64,000 nucleotides of DNA. Source: Valencia hispanica (taxonomy: Eukaryota; Chordata; Actinopteri; Cyprinodontiformes; Valenciidae). The notes under the pieces were generated by a model. That model was not told the DNA's origin. It worked only from the letters and a program-made list of their open reading frames with translations, and did no database searches. A program made the position numbers and the translations under genes. Of the stretch, positions 12,005 to 23,179 are shown in pieces (the first letter of the stretch is position 1; every line of letters begins with the position of its first letter). Location of the stretch: NCBI GenBank assembly GCA_963556495.2, contig OY747723.1:16312501-16376500 (forward strand). Reading direction: 5' to 3'.

Positions 12005-12530
12005 TGGACCGTATTAGTACATGAATATGCATCGCTCTATTCCCCTTCCATTGTAGCTCTGGCTTTATGCTTCAGGGTTGTTGTCCTGCCAAAAGCTGAA
12101 CCTCCAGCCCAATCTCAAGTGCTTCTTCAAACAAGTCTTCTTGGAGGAGTGTTCTGTATTTAGTTACATCCATCTTCTTTCTAAATCTGTCAAGCTCCAT
12201 TTGGGTTGGAAATTTCAGTCTCATCTGATTGTAGCACCTTCTTCACCGCTCTATGGCTTGTGGCCAACTGCAAGTAGGAATTGTGGCTTTCTTTATACGA
12301 GGGCTTTCTTTCTTGCCTCTTCTCCATAAAAGGCCAGATTAATGGCATTCATGTCGTATAGTTGTCCTATCAATACATTTTCCCACCTGAGTTGTGGATG
12401 TTTGCAGCTCCTCCAGAGTTGCCAAGGGCCCCATGACCGCTTTTCTCGGTTATCTCCTAACCTGGCCTCACACTCAACAAAAAAACTCAATGGGAAGATA
12501 GATGGACCTAAAGAACACCTTTAAGAGGTG
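12005..12530 (-). mobile_element. Decayed Tc1-like transposon remnant
   Basis: In the plus direction, 'GTAGCTCTGGCTTTATGCTT', 'GTTGTTGTCCTGCC', 'GAACCTCCAGCCCAATCTCA' and later 'GTTGTGGATGTTTGCAGCTC' with 'CTCCAGAGTTGCCA' follow the antisense order of an old teleost Tc1-like transposase gene. The same family recurs at 23180-24020, 44470-45213, 48840-49420 and 52890-53370. Frames are destroyed, and the middle part is missing. Confidence 0.6.
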
Positions 12531-12544
12531 GTGCACGATGATGA

Positions 12545-12790
12545 CCCTGAGGTAAATGGTTAATGGCCAGTACTTATATAGCGCTTTATCTAGTCTAAAG
12601 GACCCCGAAGCACTTCACTACATTTAGTCATTCACGCACACAGATGGTGGTAAGCTACATCTGTAGCCACAGCTGCCCTGGGGCAGACTGCCCAAAGCTG
12701 CCCCACTGGGCCCTCTGACCTCCACCAGCAGGTAAAGCAGGTGTATTTTGCCCAAGAATGCCTGAGACTGATGGAGCGGGGGTGGGAATG
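12545..12790 (+). repeat. Dispersed teleost repeat ('TATATAGCGCTTT' type)
   Basis: 'GGTAAATGGTTAATGGCCAG' followed by 'TACTTATATAGCGCTTTATC', 'GACCCCGAAGCACTTCACTA' and 'CATTCACGCACACAGATGGT' is a short repeat I recognise from many fish sequences. It ends near 'GGGCCCTCTGACCTCCACCA'. It has no coding capacity; whether it is a SINE or a miniature DNA element is not clear from this copy. Confidence 0.55.
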
Positions 12791-14600
12791 GGATGGTTAG
12801 ATCAAAACATGTTCATGTCTTAAAATGACCAAGTCAAAGTCCTCAGTTCCTCTTGAGTATCACCAGCCACACCATTAATATTTCCACTCTCAGATATGTT
12901 ATCTGTAGCTGCAGGGCAGCGACTTGTGTTTTCCAAGTGTCCATTCTAGCAAACAATTCCTGTGTTTACACCATTTGGACAGCAACTGCCCTTCTGTTTG
13001 CACTCTTCTCCTGAGCACTTATTAGTCCAAGATACTTTCAACACAGTTGTCTACTGACTGCCATGGCGTACGGTTGAATCTGCTGTTTGGAAGCAGCCAA
13101 GAACATTTACAGCAAAAATTCCTTGCTAATGAGTAAAGGACAAGTCAGCTGAACGGTTATTAAAATGGAGTACATGGAGTGTGCAGAAATGCATTTTTCC
13201 CCAAACTAGGCTTCAGTGTGTTTTGTGGATTTCCAGGTATTTGCATAAACTGTGAGGAAAAGTTACTAATAATTTAGAGGTGGACAGAAAAGAGCTTCTT
13301 CTGAAAGGTGCCTGGGCTCAGCCTCAGATCTGGGGAGACTTTAGAATTATTTTTCTCTTCATCAGAGGGAGTCCGGCAAGTTAGTTCTGAGGGCCGGGAC
13401 ACTTCCCTTTTAAGGTTTTGCAACGGTGTACATGTGGAAGAGAAAAAGGGTTCCTATCCAGCCTGAAAAAAAACATCTAGAACCTGATTTAACTTTGTTC
13501 AAGGTTTAGATACGTATGGACAAAGAAAACCGTATGAAAATATATTTGTAATTCCTGACCTTACTGTTCCCCACTGTTTGTGTCTTCCTTCCTTCCCGCT
13601 TTCCTCCCTTCCTGCATTGTCCTCATGTTTATCCTTCCCCTTTTCCTTGTGTCCTTCCCTTGTTGCATTTCTCCTTCACTATCTGGTGTCCTTCCTTTCA
13701 TGCTTCATTCCTTCCATTCAACCATCCTCTCTCCCTCATTTGTTTTTGCCAGGTTCCATATTTGAGGAGTACCCACTGTAGACAGTAACTTTAAAGTGAA
13801 CTTCTGTATTTTAAAAAGTCTTAAAATTTGACATGTAAAATGCGTAGGAAGCCTGGAGACACCAGGGCACACAAAGACCATGTGAGAGGAACAAAAATCC
13901 CTTCTGGCCTGGGAACCCCTTTGGATTCTACTGACATGGCAGGAAATTGGGAGAAGGATGTCAGGGTTCCCTCTCTAATCTATTATCTCTAGAGGAGGTT
14001 AGAAAGAAATGGTAAACCTTACTAATCTGCTCTATGTGTAAACAGTTTGAGTACATTTCCTATCCTGTGTTACGTTTCATCTAAAAAAAAATTAAATACT
14101 AAAAGTAAACAAACACATTTTTCACTACATTTACTTCTACTAACCAGGGATTTTGTGGAGAGAAAAGATTTAATGTGAGCATTCTCACTAACATTTTCTT
14201 TTCCCTAACAACAGGCTATTTGAGAAATTACTTTGGATGGAAGATTTTGTACTTCACAATAAAACCACTCAGAAGCTTGAGACCCATACATCTAAAACTA
14301 ACCATGTGAAGAAGGGGTCATCAGACCTGGAGCAACGACCCTCAAAGCAAAATGACAGTCTATTGTTAAAGGTCTTTAAGTCCTGGATTGTATAGCTCCA
14401 TATAGAATGTCCACTTTACAGTTGAGGGTACTCTAGACCAACAGGGGGGTCAGTAGGAGGTGCTGGGTTTGGGCAAGAGTATTTGTTGCAACAGTTCTGA
14501 GACAAGCTCCAAGAAATCTTTTTTTTTTCATGATAAGCTCATTATTTAAAGGAGTCATAACCTAGTATTATCTTGGATACACACGCTCTATTATAGTCTT
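12791..14600. other. gabrg3 intron with a pyrimidine-rich tract
   Basis: No exon was found. At 13580-13745 the plus strand is dominated by C and T ('CCTTCCTTCCCGC', 'CTCCCTTCC' and similar), a diverged simple repeat that keeps frames open by chance. Confidence 0.5.
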
Positions 14601-14781
14601 TCAGGACCTTCTAAAAAAGAAAAGTTGAAAAAAAAATAAACACAGAGCTCCTCTGACCCTTATTTCTGAAGGCATTATTGTCACGCGAGATCTGATGTGA
14701 TACTTTGGCTGTCGTGGACGAGCATTGTAATAGTGCAGTGAGGGACGCGTTGATTGGTGGCAGGAAGAAGGGGGGTTGACG

Positions 14782-15021
14782 CTAGCATACAATAGCCAGA
14801 TTGGCAGTTAGCTGCTGTTTTTTACTCACAGCAGAGCAATAAAAACACAGCCTTACCGTTTCAAATGCAGGCAAGTCTCTGACTGTTGGAATGGCCCCTT
14901 TTTCCAAACGGAGCTTAGATGCCAACTTCGCCTGATATTGTCCCAAATTCGTAATGGATTCCAGCGTACAAAAAAAAATATTCCCATGATGATTCTGGCA
15001 GTCAACAACAGAGCAACTCAC
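14782..15021 (-). pseudogene. THAP-like first-exon remnant of a DNA transposon
   Basis: The minus-strand frame reads 'MSCSVVDCQNHHGN' and, about 30 residues later, 'LRLEKGAIPTVRDLP'. The first resembles the C-x(2-4)-C start of a THAP zinc finger. The second resembles the conserved 'AVPTIF'-type end of the THAP domain. The middle is shorter than a normal THAP domain and the C-x2-H pair is not evident, so it cannot be functional. Shortly after 'FETV' there is a sequence 'ACG|GTAAGG' that would serve as a splice donor, which fits an exon 1. THAP domains occur in P-element-like transposases and in host factors. This could instead be a chance resemblance. Confidence 0.35.
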
Positions 15022-15149
15022 GTGTGCACTGAGTTTCTGGCAGAAATGGTTTTATCTGATTTAGCTGACTAAAATAAAAGGCTGACACGAATATGTCTTC
15101 TTCATGCTTCATTGCGTGAAGAAACTTTCTGCATCTTTCATGGTGGAGT

Positions 15150-15235
15150 TCGTACTTCGAATCGGTGATGTGTCGGTCGTGAACGAACCGGCTCTAAGAG
15201 CTAACCCTTTGAAGGGAATGATGGGAGACTGCTCG
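15150..15235. repeat. Short dispersed repeat fragment
   Basis: 'GTGAACGAACCGGCTCTAAG' followed by 'AGCTAACCCTTTGAAG' resembles a recurrent fish hAT-type miniature-element sequence ('GAGCCGGTTCGTTC' in the other direction). Only a fragment is present. Confidence 0.35.
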
Positions 15236-15259
15236 TAATTGGGAAACTTTTCTTATTTT

Positions 15260-15903
15260 TTCTTTATTTTTTGGTCTTGTGGGGAAAAATAGTTGCACCC
15301 AGGTACAATGTGTGCCACTCTTAGTAATTAGTATTACATCACTTGAAGGAATCTTGCCCCACAATTCTTTGTAGGAGGGATTTAATGAGATAATGTGACC
15401 AGTCATGCCACATTATCTCAATTGGACTTAAATCTGGATTATGATCAGGGCACTTCAAAACCCCAACATTTTCATTTACGTGTTTCTATTAGAGAACAGA
15501 ATTTATAGTCTCATCGCTCACAAGCAGTCATCCAGGTCCTGAAGCAGCAAAGCAGAACCAAACCCTTACACTACCACCATCATGTTTGAGTGTGGACATG
15601 TTTTTACCCAAGATCAACTTCATACTAATCAGTCCACAGAATACTTTCTCAGAAATCTTAGGGGATCATAAAGATATTTTTTTGGAAACTGGAGATGGGT
15701 TTTGCGTTTCTCACATTTCCCTTTGTGTCAGCAGTGAATCTTTAATCTGAACTTTCCAGTGAAATTTCCCTCTGGGATTAATAAAGTATTTTTGAATTGA
15801 AAGATTCTTGGCCAGCTTCTTTCTTGTTGAACATCAACCTTAAATCAGCCCGATGAGCTTTAGATGCTCAGGGTTCTTTTGTGACCTCCTTGATGAGTCA
15901 TTG
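15260..15903 (-). mobile_element. Old DNA-transposon remnant, left part
   Basis: 'CAATTGGACTTAAATCTGGA', 'CACTACCACCATCATGTTTG' and 'AGTCCACAGAATACTTTCTC' (seen as pieces) follow the antisense of a Tc1-like transposase region. The sequence appears to resume at 16435 after a miniature-element insertion. No frame remains open. Confidence 0.45.
15751..15801 (+). repeat. Rex1-like LINE 3' end
   Basis: 'TTTCCCTCTGGGATTAATAA' followed by 'AGTATTTTTGAATTGAA' is the typical short 3' end of a teleost Rex1/CR1-like LINE. Similar tails are at 21595-21655 (inverted), 34750-34790 and 55450-55497. It is severely 5' truncated. Confidence 0.6.
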
Positions 15904-16426
15904 GCTGCTTTTACATGCCGCCAATAACCCGTTCAAAACCGGAATATTAGCAATAACCTGGTTACGCACGGCCATGTAAACACCAGCAAAAACCCGAATA
16001 TGCTCAGATTTGGGTTTTTAAAAACCAGAATATTACCCCTGGGATACCCCTTTTCTAATCCGAATATTTGGTCATGTAAATGCGTATCGGCGTATCCCAA
16101 TCAAAGGTAACATTGATTTGTGTTCTGCGCATGTTCCTTTCGCAAGGAATCTTGGTCTTTTGAGTAGAGGAACTTCTTGTATGTGCATAGAAAAATGGGA
16201 AGAAGAATCGGAAATGCCGCATATTGCGTCTTAAGGTTGCCCCTACGTCCTGACGCTAACCGTGCGTCACCGTTTACATCGGGATATGCCAATTGATTAC
16301 AAATTCCATGTATACAGGAGTAACTCTCTCGGCTCATGCATGTAAACGGGTTATTCCGAATGTTTCAGAAACCCGAATAGTGACCTTAACCCGACCATAA
16401 CCCGTATATTGGCTGCATGTAAACTT
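15904..16426. mobile_element. hAT-like miniature inverted-repeat element (523 bp)
   Basis: The element starts near 'TTTTACATGCCGCCAATA' and ends in the inverted counterpart 'TATTGGCTGCATGTAAAC'. It is flanked by the 8-bp direct repeat 'AGTCATTG' at 15896-15903 and 16427-16434. An 8-bp duplication is characteristic of hAT transposition. The interior is rich in 'AACCCG' / 'CCGAATA' motifs in both orientations and has no transposase. The 78-codon frame inside (16101-16337, minus) is not a gene. Confidence 0.7.
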
Positions 16427-16434
16427 AGTCATTG

Positions 16435-16900
16435 ATGCTCCCTTGGAATAATTTGTGGTCTGACCACTCCAGTGAAGGTTCACTATTGTTCCAATTTGTC
16501 TTCATTTGGAGATAATGGTTTTCACTGTGGTCCACTGAAGCCCCAACACTTTAGAAATGGGGTTATAACCCTTTATATATCAATAGATGTCAACTTTTTC
16601 CTCATCTGCTCTTGAATTTCATTAGGTCATTGCGTGATGCGTTGAGTTTCTGATCTTCTGGCTTACTTCATGTTGTCAGACGAGTTTTACTTTAATCTTT
16701 CATTGATTCTACAGGCATTGCAATAATCAGGCCTAAGTCTGGTGAGCAAACTTGAATTCAGCCTTGGAAAGATGTAATTAATCATAGGTATTGATTTGAC
16801 AAGGGCGGTAATTGCTTTCTTGCATAAAAAATAATTTAAAAACATTTTTGTATTCACACGTTACCTTTTGTATGAGATGTGTTTGATGGTCTAAAACATT
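16435..16900 (-). mobile_element. Old DNA-transposon remnant, right part
   Basis: 'GTGGTCTGACCACTCCAGTG' and 'GGTTTTCACTGTGGTCCACT' continue the antisense transposase-like text broken off at 15903. The end near 16850 has AT-rich terminal sequence. Confidence 0.4.
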
Positions 16901-17972
16901 TTGATGTCACCAAAGAAGAAATCTCTAAGAGGTAACTGCTTCTGACAGCTCAACAGCGACAGGACCAGGGGTGTTTCAGTGTGGGGAAGGTTGAAGTGAC
17001 CACTCAAATGAATATTTTGCATTTTTGGCAGGAGTGCTCATGTTTTCTATCTGCTGCGTGCTTTAATCACTCTTTTCTGGGTTCTGGCTGAGATGGTGTA
17101 AGCTCTGAGGAATATGCTGAAATAAAGAACGTGAAATTGAAAAGATGTATTACAAGTCACGGGACGGGAAAGCAAGGGCGTTCCAGGTTTTTCATTAGAG
17201 ATTGACGACTCAAGTGAGTAGACCTTAAAAAAGAGATATTAATACCAGTACCTCTTGAATGAAAATTTAAAAAAAGGACTTAACTCCCACAGGTTTGAGA
17301 GATTTGTGGTTGGATGAAGGAGCAAAGCACCAAAGTCTTTAGGATTCCACACTGGGACCTTTTGAAGAAGACGTTGCTGAATTGATAATTACGATGGCTT
17401 TGCAGAAGGGTCCCGGGCAGTGCCCACTCTGTCCTCATTAAAACACCCCCATTTGCACGTGTTTACAAAAGATGAATAGGTGGAAAAAAAGGAGATTCAG
17501 GGTGCAGATATGCAAGAAGGAAAGAAACGAAACACTTTTGAAGTTTGTCATGATGTAAATTAATGATATTAATGGTATTTTTAGCCAGGGAACTAATCAT
17601 CATGCATGTGCGAATGGCACGTCGGCAAAGTGAAACAGGAAAATGAAACGAGCTAATAAATGAGAAGATGGCCAATTTTCTTTAACAGCATGAGGTAAAT
17701 GTGTAGGTTTGCAGTTATTTTTTTCAGCATCTCTGCAGAAAATTAGTTTGGTGGTATTCTGACAATGCAGCGGGAGAAAATGTTTCATTTGGAATTCCAT
17801 CAGTGTGGCTCTGGATGAAGGGTCTGTCACCATTTCCTATTGTGATTAGAACCATTTACTGATTCAAGAATTGATCTTGTTATAGTGAGTCTTAAAAGTG
17901 GACACACCCCTGTTAAAATGGCACATTTATTATAAAAGGAAAAACCACCTAAAATGTTTTTTTACTTTTTAG
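16901..17972. other. gabrg3 intron; mostly nothing recognised
   Basis: No exon. 'AAAGTGGACACACCCCTGTT' at about 17895 resembles a transposon terminal fragment. Confidence 0.35.
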
Positions 17973-20202
17973 TAGGGCTGTCAAAATTAGCGCAGGTCGA
18001 TAAATTTGTGGAATGAACTATTATTTTTCAACGCAATAAACATATGCACTGGATGACCTGCCCTACAATTCAGCCCATGCTGCATTCAGTGCTCCTCACG
18101 TAAATGGCATTGGAGACCCGCACTGCATCCACGGTTCCATGGGAACGTCTCTTCTGTCGCAGGCCAGATAGAGGGATTAACGGTCTACGTCACTCCCTGC
18201 TCTACTGTGCATTTCGTCTGCAGAAAGAGACGTGATCAGGTGTTGTAAACGGTCAGAAGAAATTGTAATGAGCAGATAAAAATGCAACAATCTGCAGTTA
18301 TAACTTCACATCAGGTAAGCCTTGGCTAACAAACAAGTTAACATAGCTAACCAATGATGCAGCTACAAGATAACCACAAATAACAGTGGGAACTGGAGTC
18401 ATGCAAAGGTTTGGTTCCACACCCTTTGCGCTCATGTTGGTAAGCAAATAAGTGTCGAATATTAATGAGAAACGATCAGCTTTACATTCAGAAAATGTTA
18501 AGCTGTTAGTTTGCCTTAGCAACTGGCTAAAATATAACATAACATTTTATAACATAAAAGCATGGATGACCCTAAACTTTTTGCTTTTAAATTCTGACAA
18601 GACAGAAGTTGCTGTCTTTGGACCAGAAGTTTTTAAACAGAAACTGATTAGTCAATCACTTCATCTGGATGGCATTAAATTGGCCCCCAGTAATAACGTA
18701 AAGAACCTCGGCGTTATTTTTGACCAAGACTTGATATTTAAATCCCATATTAAACAGGTTTCTAGGATTTCTTTCTTTCACCTCCGGAATATTGCTAAAA
18801 TTAGAAACATCCTGTCCAGGAGTGATGCTGAGAAACTAGTCCATGCATTTGTTACCTCAAGGCTGGACTACTGTAATTCTTTACTATCAGGTAGTCCACA
18901 AAATGCCATTAAAAGCCTTCAGTTGATCCAAAATGCGGCAGCAAGAGTTCTGATGAATATTAAAAAGAGAGATCACATTTCTCCTGTTTTAGCTTCCCTT
19001 CATTGGCTCCCTGTTAAATCCAGAATAGAATTTAAGATCCTTCTTCTTACATACAAAGCCCTTAATAATCAAGCTCCATCATACATCAGAGATCTAATTG
19101 TTCCATATGTTCCTAAAAGAGCACTTCGCTCTCAGACTGCAGGTTTACTTGTAGTTCCTAGGATTTCTAAAAGTAGAATGGGAGGCAGATCTTTTGTTAT
19201 CAGGCTCCTCTCCTGTGGAACCAGCTCCCAGTTTTAGTCCATGAGGCAGACACTCTGTTTACTTTTAAGGCCAGGCTTAAAACTTTCCTTTTTGATAAAG
19301 CTTATAGTTAGAGTGGCTTAGGTCATCCTGAGCTATCTCTGTAGTCATGCTGCTATAGGCTTAGACTGCTGGAGGACAGACTTACCAATTTTCTTCACTC
19401 TGCTACTTCCTTTTCTCCTACGACTCTCCAGTTGTATTACAGTACATTCTGTTATTTCGACTGTTAACTTTGTTTTCTCTCAGTGTTTTTCTCCCCATAG
19501 AAGATATACCTGGTCTGGTATCCTGCTTGGCTGCAATGCCCTGTTGGACGGGGGGCATCGACTGGGATGATCCTCTCAGTAACTGAACATCCGCTGTGTC
19601 CTGTTATCAACTTTTTACTTTCTGTAACATAGAAATTACTCTTATACCAGATCTTCTGTTCCTTCTGTGTTCTGCTCTGTCTTCTCAAACCCCCAGACGG
19701 TCGTGGCAGATGGCCTCTCCTACTGAGCCTGGTTCTGTTGGAGGTTTCTTCCTGTTAAAGGGGAGTTTTTCCTCTCCACTGTCGCTACATGCTTGCTCAG
19801 TATGAGGGATTGCTGAAGGATTGCTGTGGTTGGAAATCTGCCCAACCTCACGCCAATGACTGACGCAATCTGCTGGGATTCCTTAAATAGGAAACTTTTT
19901 AACTGATTGGAATGTTTGTATAAATGTATTGAAATGACTTCTTGTTAAGTGCCTTGAGATGACATCTGTTGTGAATTGGCGCTATATAAATAAACTGAAT
20001 TGAAATTAAAATATAAATGGGTTAAAAGGGTCCCGTGTAAATTTGATTGTGGAGTTCAAAGAAAAAGTTCCATGCATCTGTCCTGTATTTCCTTTACAGT
20101 GAAAATTGTAGTTTTTCAGTCATTCAGGAATGTTAATTAATCGTGATTAACAGCTACCCTGTGATTAATTACATTGCAATTTTTAGTCATTTGACAGACC
20201 TA
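17973..20202. mobile_element. hAT-like element split by a LINE
   Basis: The left end 'TAGGGCTGTCAAAATTAGC' and the right end 'TTGACAGACCTA' are inverted copies. The flanking 8-mers 'CTTTTTAG' and 'CGTCTTAG' agree at six of eight positions, which fits an old hAT-type duplication. Short stretches near both ends ('AATTAATCGTGATTAA', 'GTGATTAATTACATTGCAAT') are of a type common in fish hAT relatives. A LINE of about 1.45 kb occupies the middle. I see no transposase. Confidence 0.5.
18555..20008 (+). mobile_element. 5'-truncated L2-like LINE, second family
   Basis: The reading frame begins inside the RT palm/thumb: 'LNSDKTEVAVFGPE', 'KNLGVIFDQDL', 'SRLDYCNSLLSG', '[12 protein letters not shown]', 'LHWLPVKSRIEFKILLL'. 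It is open to 19237, but a frame change near 19196 displaces the last about 38 codons ('LLWNQLPVL', then 'FKARLKTFLFDKAYS'), which end at TAG 19309-19311. The 3' UTR runs to 'TATATAAATAAACTGAATTG' at about 20007. It resembles, but is distinct from, the LINE at 755-1972. The catalytic YADD box is absent because of truncation, so this copy could not move by itself. Confidence 0.8.
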
Positions 20203-20312
20203 CGTCTTAGTATAACATTTATCTTGTCCCATTTGGGTGAAAAACAACTACAGGTACATCAAAAAAAAAACTGTAGAGTATTTTGTTTAAAACTTTTTAT
20301 ATCCATCCATCT

Positions 20313-20361
20313 CTCTATACATCCATCCATCCATCCATCCATACATACACACACACACACA
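20313..20361. repeat. Compound microsatellite (CATC)n-(AC)n
   Basis: 'CCATCCATCCATCCATCC' is followed closely by 'CACACACACACACACA'. It directly precedes a truncated LINE copy. Confidence 0.9.
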
Positions 20362-20362
20362 G

Positions 20363-20990
20363 ACCTCAGACCTGAACCTTGAGGTTCACATAAAATCCAT
20401 AACAAGGTCAGCCTTCTATCACCTAGGAATAAAGGACTGATGTCGCAACAGGACCTCGAAAACTCATCCATGCATTTATCTTTAGTCTGATTGATTACTT
20501 CAACAGCGTCCTCACAGGTCTGCCTAAAAAGTCAGACACCTGCAGCTGATCCAGAACGCTGCTGCTTGTGTCCTCACTAGAACCAGGACAGTAGAGCACA
20601 TCACCCCAGTTCTAAAGTCCTTACACTGGCTCCCTGTAGCTCAGAGAATAGACTTCAAAATACTTTTACTAGTTTATAAATCCTTGAATGGCTTAGCACC
20701 AAAGTATACGGACGATCTGCTGTTACTAAACCAACCCACCAGACCACTCAAGTCCTCTAATTCCAGTCTACTCAACATCCCTAGAATTAGAACCAAACAC
20801 GAAGAAGCAGCTTTCAGTTTCTATGCTCCATCCAGACAACTGCAAAGCTGTTGAAACACTGAGGTTCTTTAAGATCACAACTAAAAACGCATCTGTTTAG
20901 AGTTGCCTTTGAGTAATGTTTTGATGCATCATGTTTTGTTTATACTTCTTGCTGTTTTTATATTATATGCTTTGTAATGCTTTTGTAATG
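20363..20990 (+). mobile_element. 5'-truncated L2/CR1-like LINE, same family as 755-1972
   Basis: From 'CTCAGACCTGAACCTTGAGG' on, the sequence matches the first LINE (from about 1195), including 'CACATCACCCCAGTTCTAAA' and 'GGCTCCCTGTAGCTCAGAGA'. It has several deletions, including one that removes the 'LIWNRLP' region near 20830. The frame is destroyed. The 5' end abuts a microsatellite. Confidence 0.75.
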
Positions 20991-21060
20991 CCTTCCTTCC
21001 ACTCAACTTTCTATGAATAGGCTTGGATATAGCACTCTGTAAGCGACCAAGCTTCTTTAA

Positions 21061-21430
21061 CAATGACCTTTTGTGGCACACCCTCCTTGTTTAGGTTCTC
21101 AATGAGGGTCTTCTGGACATCTGTTCAATCAACAGTCTTCTCCAAGATTGTGTCCTACTGAGCCAGACCATTTAGAGCAGGGGTGTCCAACTCCAAGCCT
21201 CAAGGATCGGTGTACTGCAGGTTTTAGATGTGTCCTTGATCCAACACAGCTGATGTAAATTGAGAACTTTTCCACAATATTCACATTTTCTGAGAAACTG
21301 ATTTTTGGATTTTCATTATCTGTATGCCATAATAATCCAAATAAGAACTAAAGGCTTGAAATATTTCACTCCGTAAGGAATCTCGTGCCAAGATTTTTTA
21401 ATGTTCATATTTTTTGAGATGCAACTGTAT
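21061..21430 (-). mobile_element. Tc1-like transposon 5' end with inverted repeat
   Basis: 'GTTCTCAATGAGGGTCTTCT', 'GACATCTGTTCAATCAACAG' and 'CTACTGAGCCAGACCATTTA' fit the antisense of a transposase N-terminus. 'GAGAAACTGATTTTTGGATT' and 'CCATAATAATCCAAATAAGA' followed by 'GGCTTGAAATATTTCACT' fit its long terminal repeat. A hAT-like miniature element half lies between (21181-21250). Confidence 0.55.
21181..21250. mobile_element. Half of a hAT-like foldback miniature element
   Basis: 'GGGGTGTCCAACTCCAAGCC' followed by 'GTACTGCAGGTTTTAGATGT' is one arm of a common foldback element. The other arm is missing. A related full foldback is at 49471-49682. Confidence 0.5.
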
Positions 21431-21594
21431 ATTTGGAAAACATATGCAAGTAGTAATGTTGTATTAAGCTGACTGCAGAAGTATGCCGTTAATACCTAGT
21501 TCATGCAGTTTTACATTTAGTTTTCAGTCCACTCTGGTAAGAGTCTTTCAGTATGCCACATCTTGACTCTAAGATTGTGTGGACCACAGCCTTC

Positions 21595-21655
21595 TTCAAT
21601 TCAATTCAAATTCAATTCAAAATTACTTTATTAATCCCAAAGGGAAATTAAATGT
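21595..21655 (-). repeat. Rex1-like LINE 3' end, inverted
   Basis: 'AATTCAATTCAAAATTACTT' followed by 'TATTAATCCCAAAGGGAAAT' is the reverse complement of the LINE tail seen at 55450-55497. Confidence 0.6.
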
Positions 21656-21723
21656 AACTCATTTTGCAAGTTCCTTCAAAGATTTGTTGTAGATGCTGAT
21701 GTCTGTGGGTAGGGATGATCTCT

Positions 21724-21791
21724 TGTAGCAGTCTGCAGATCTGAAGAAGCCTCTGACTGAAGACGGTCCTTCAGATCTGCAGACTGCTACA
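21724..21791. repeat. Perfect 23-bp inverted repeat (hairpin)
   Basis: The arms 21724-21746 and 21769-21791 are exact reverse complements over 23 bases (core 'AGCAGTCTGCAGATCTGAAG'), with a 22-base loop. The right arm is followed by (TA)n. It lies next to an inverted Rex1-like tail, so it probably arose from two head-to-head LINE tail pieces. Confidence 0.8.
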
Positions 21792-21799
21792 GGTATATA

Positions 21800-23179
21800 T
21801 ATATATATTCAGGTGATATAGCAGATCTAGATTTCCTTCAAAGGAAGCCATTCTCAGTTGTTTTTTTTTAGATGTCTGCTTGGACTCTTCAGCTTCACGT
21901 TTCACGGTAAACCTAATGGTTTTGCGTTAAAACTGTCTGCTATGTAGATCTATTCATAATTTCACCACCACAAAAACTGTAGTTGCACCACTACAGTTCA
22001 GTGGGTGATTGATTTGACTTTGTGCTATTTTGTGGCAAATATGCATTCTTACAACTGAAAGATAAATCAATTGCTTTTATCAGACCATACGCGATTTCCT
22101 TGTAATATTTTGGGAACTTTTATCCCCGCCCAATTGTTTACTTTAGAGGAAAAAAAAGCTTTCATTCACATTTGTCTTCTTCTGACTGATACCTTTATAA
22201 TCTATATGAAAACTGAAAACAGAAATGTGCATGACCTATAGAAAAAAATGAAATGTATTTGAGGTTTCCTGTTCCCTCCTAATGTCTTTTTTTTCAATAT
22301 CTTATATTAAAAGGTGAAAGTGAGTTACAGCTGATCTTTTTTTCTTCATTACAGAAGATCGAAAAAGAATGCCTAAAAGTTATTTTCAGTGTGATGTGGT
22401 AATGCAATTAAAGAAACACCACAATCTTTACTGGTCGTCTATTGTAAAGGATTTTTATTACAAACACTACAACTCAGTAAGATTTAGCCAAACAAAATGG
22501 AGTTATACAACTAATTTCCTCAGAGCTCCTCGATAATTAGATGCCACTCCCTGTTATCCATCTCCTAACCGTAATCATGTCCCTGGAATATTCATGAACA
22601 GAGGTTCAGCTGTTAGAAAGCTGAATCAGGTCACATTATGCAGATCTGGGCCTGTCTCTCTGAAGAAGAAGCCCCGTATGGCACCTACTGGGAGGAATGT
22701 GCACCTTCTAAACAAGGTTAAAAGGGGTTAACAATAGGTCTGTGTCCGCAGTCTTTCAATTATTTAAGCCGCCGGAATCAATTTTTATTTTCAAAGGTCA
22801 CGCAAAAAGCATTAAAAATGGATAAAGAGCATTGTCCACATGTGGGAGCAGCAAGGTTTTACCATCGTCTCTAGATTCCAAGCTACAAAATACACCTAGG
22901 ATGACAACTACACAGACATGCAGGAGAAGAGGAGGAGTGAATAATTAAACTTCCTTTTTAATCTTTAATCCTAGTGATTAATGTCAGTGAAAAAACCTAT
23001 TTGGCCTTATACCCGAGGGGAATACTTATGAGCTTTGAAACTGTAGTGATATGATTATATTTATGGGCATGGAGCTAATGTTAACCTGTGGAGCTCTGAG
23101 GGGGTGAAGAGTTCAAGGCCTTAACATCTGCCCGCTTAAGGTGATCAGTCTCTTCTGAGGTTTGGGCAGGAGACAATGC
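21800..23179. other. gabrg3 intron, nothing recognised
   Basis: AT-rich sequence with T-runs. No exon-like frame and no repeat family that I can name. Confidence 0.35.

Noticed and set aside
13578..13781. Overlapping 61- and 67-codon plus frames rich in Ser, Leu and Phe
   Set aside because: They are the product of a C/T-rich simple-sequence tract, and two frames are open at once.
16101..16337. 78-codon minus frame
   Set aside because: It lies wholly inside a hAT-like miniature element with no transposase motif.
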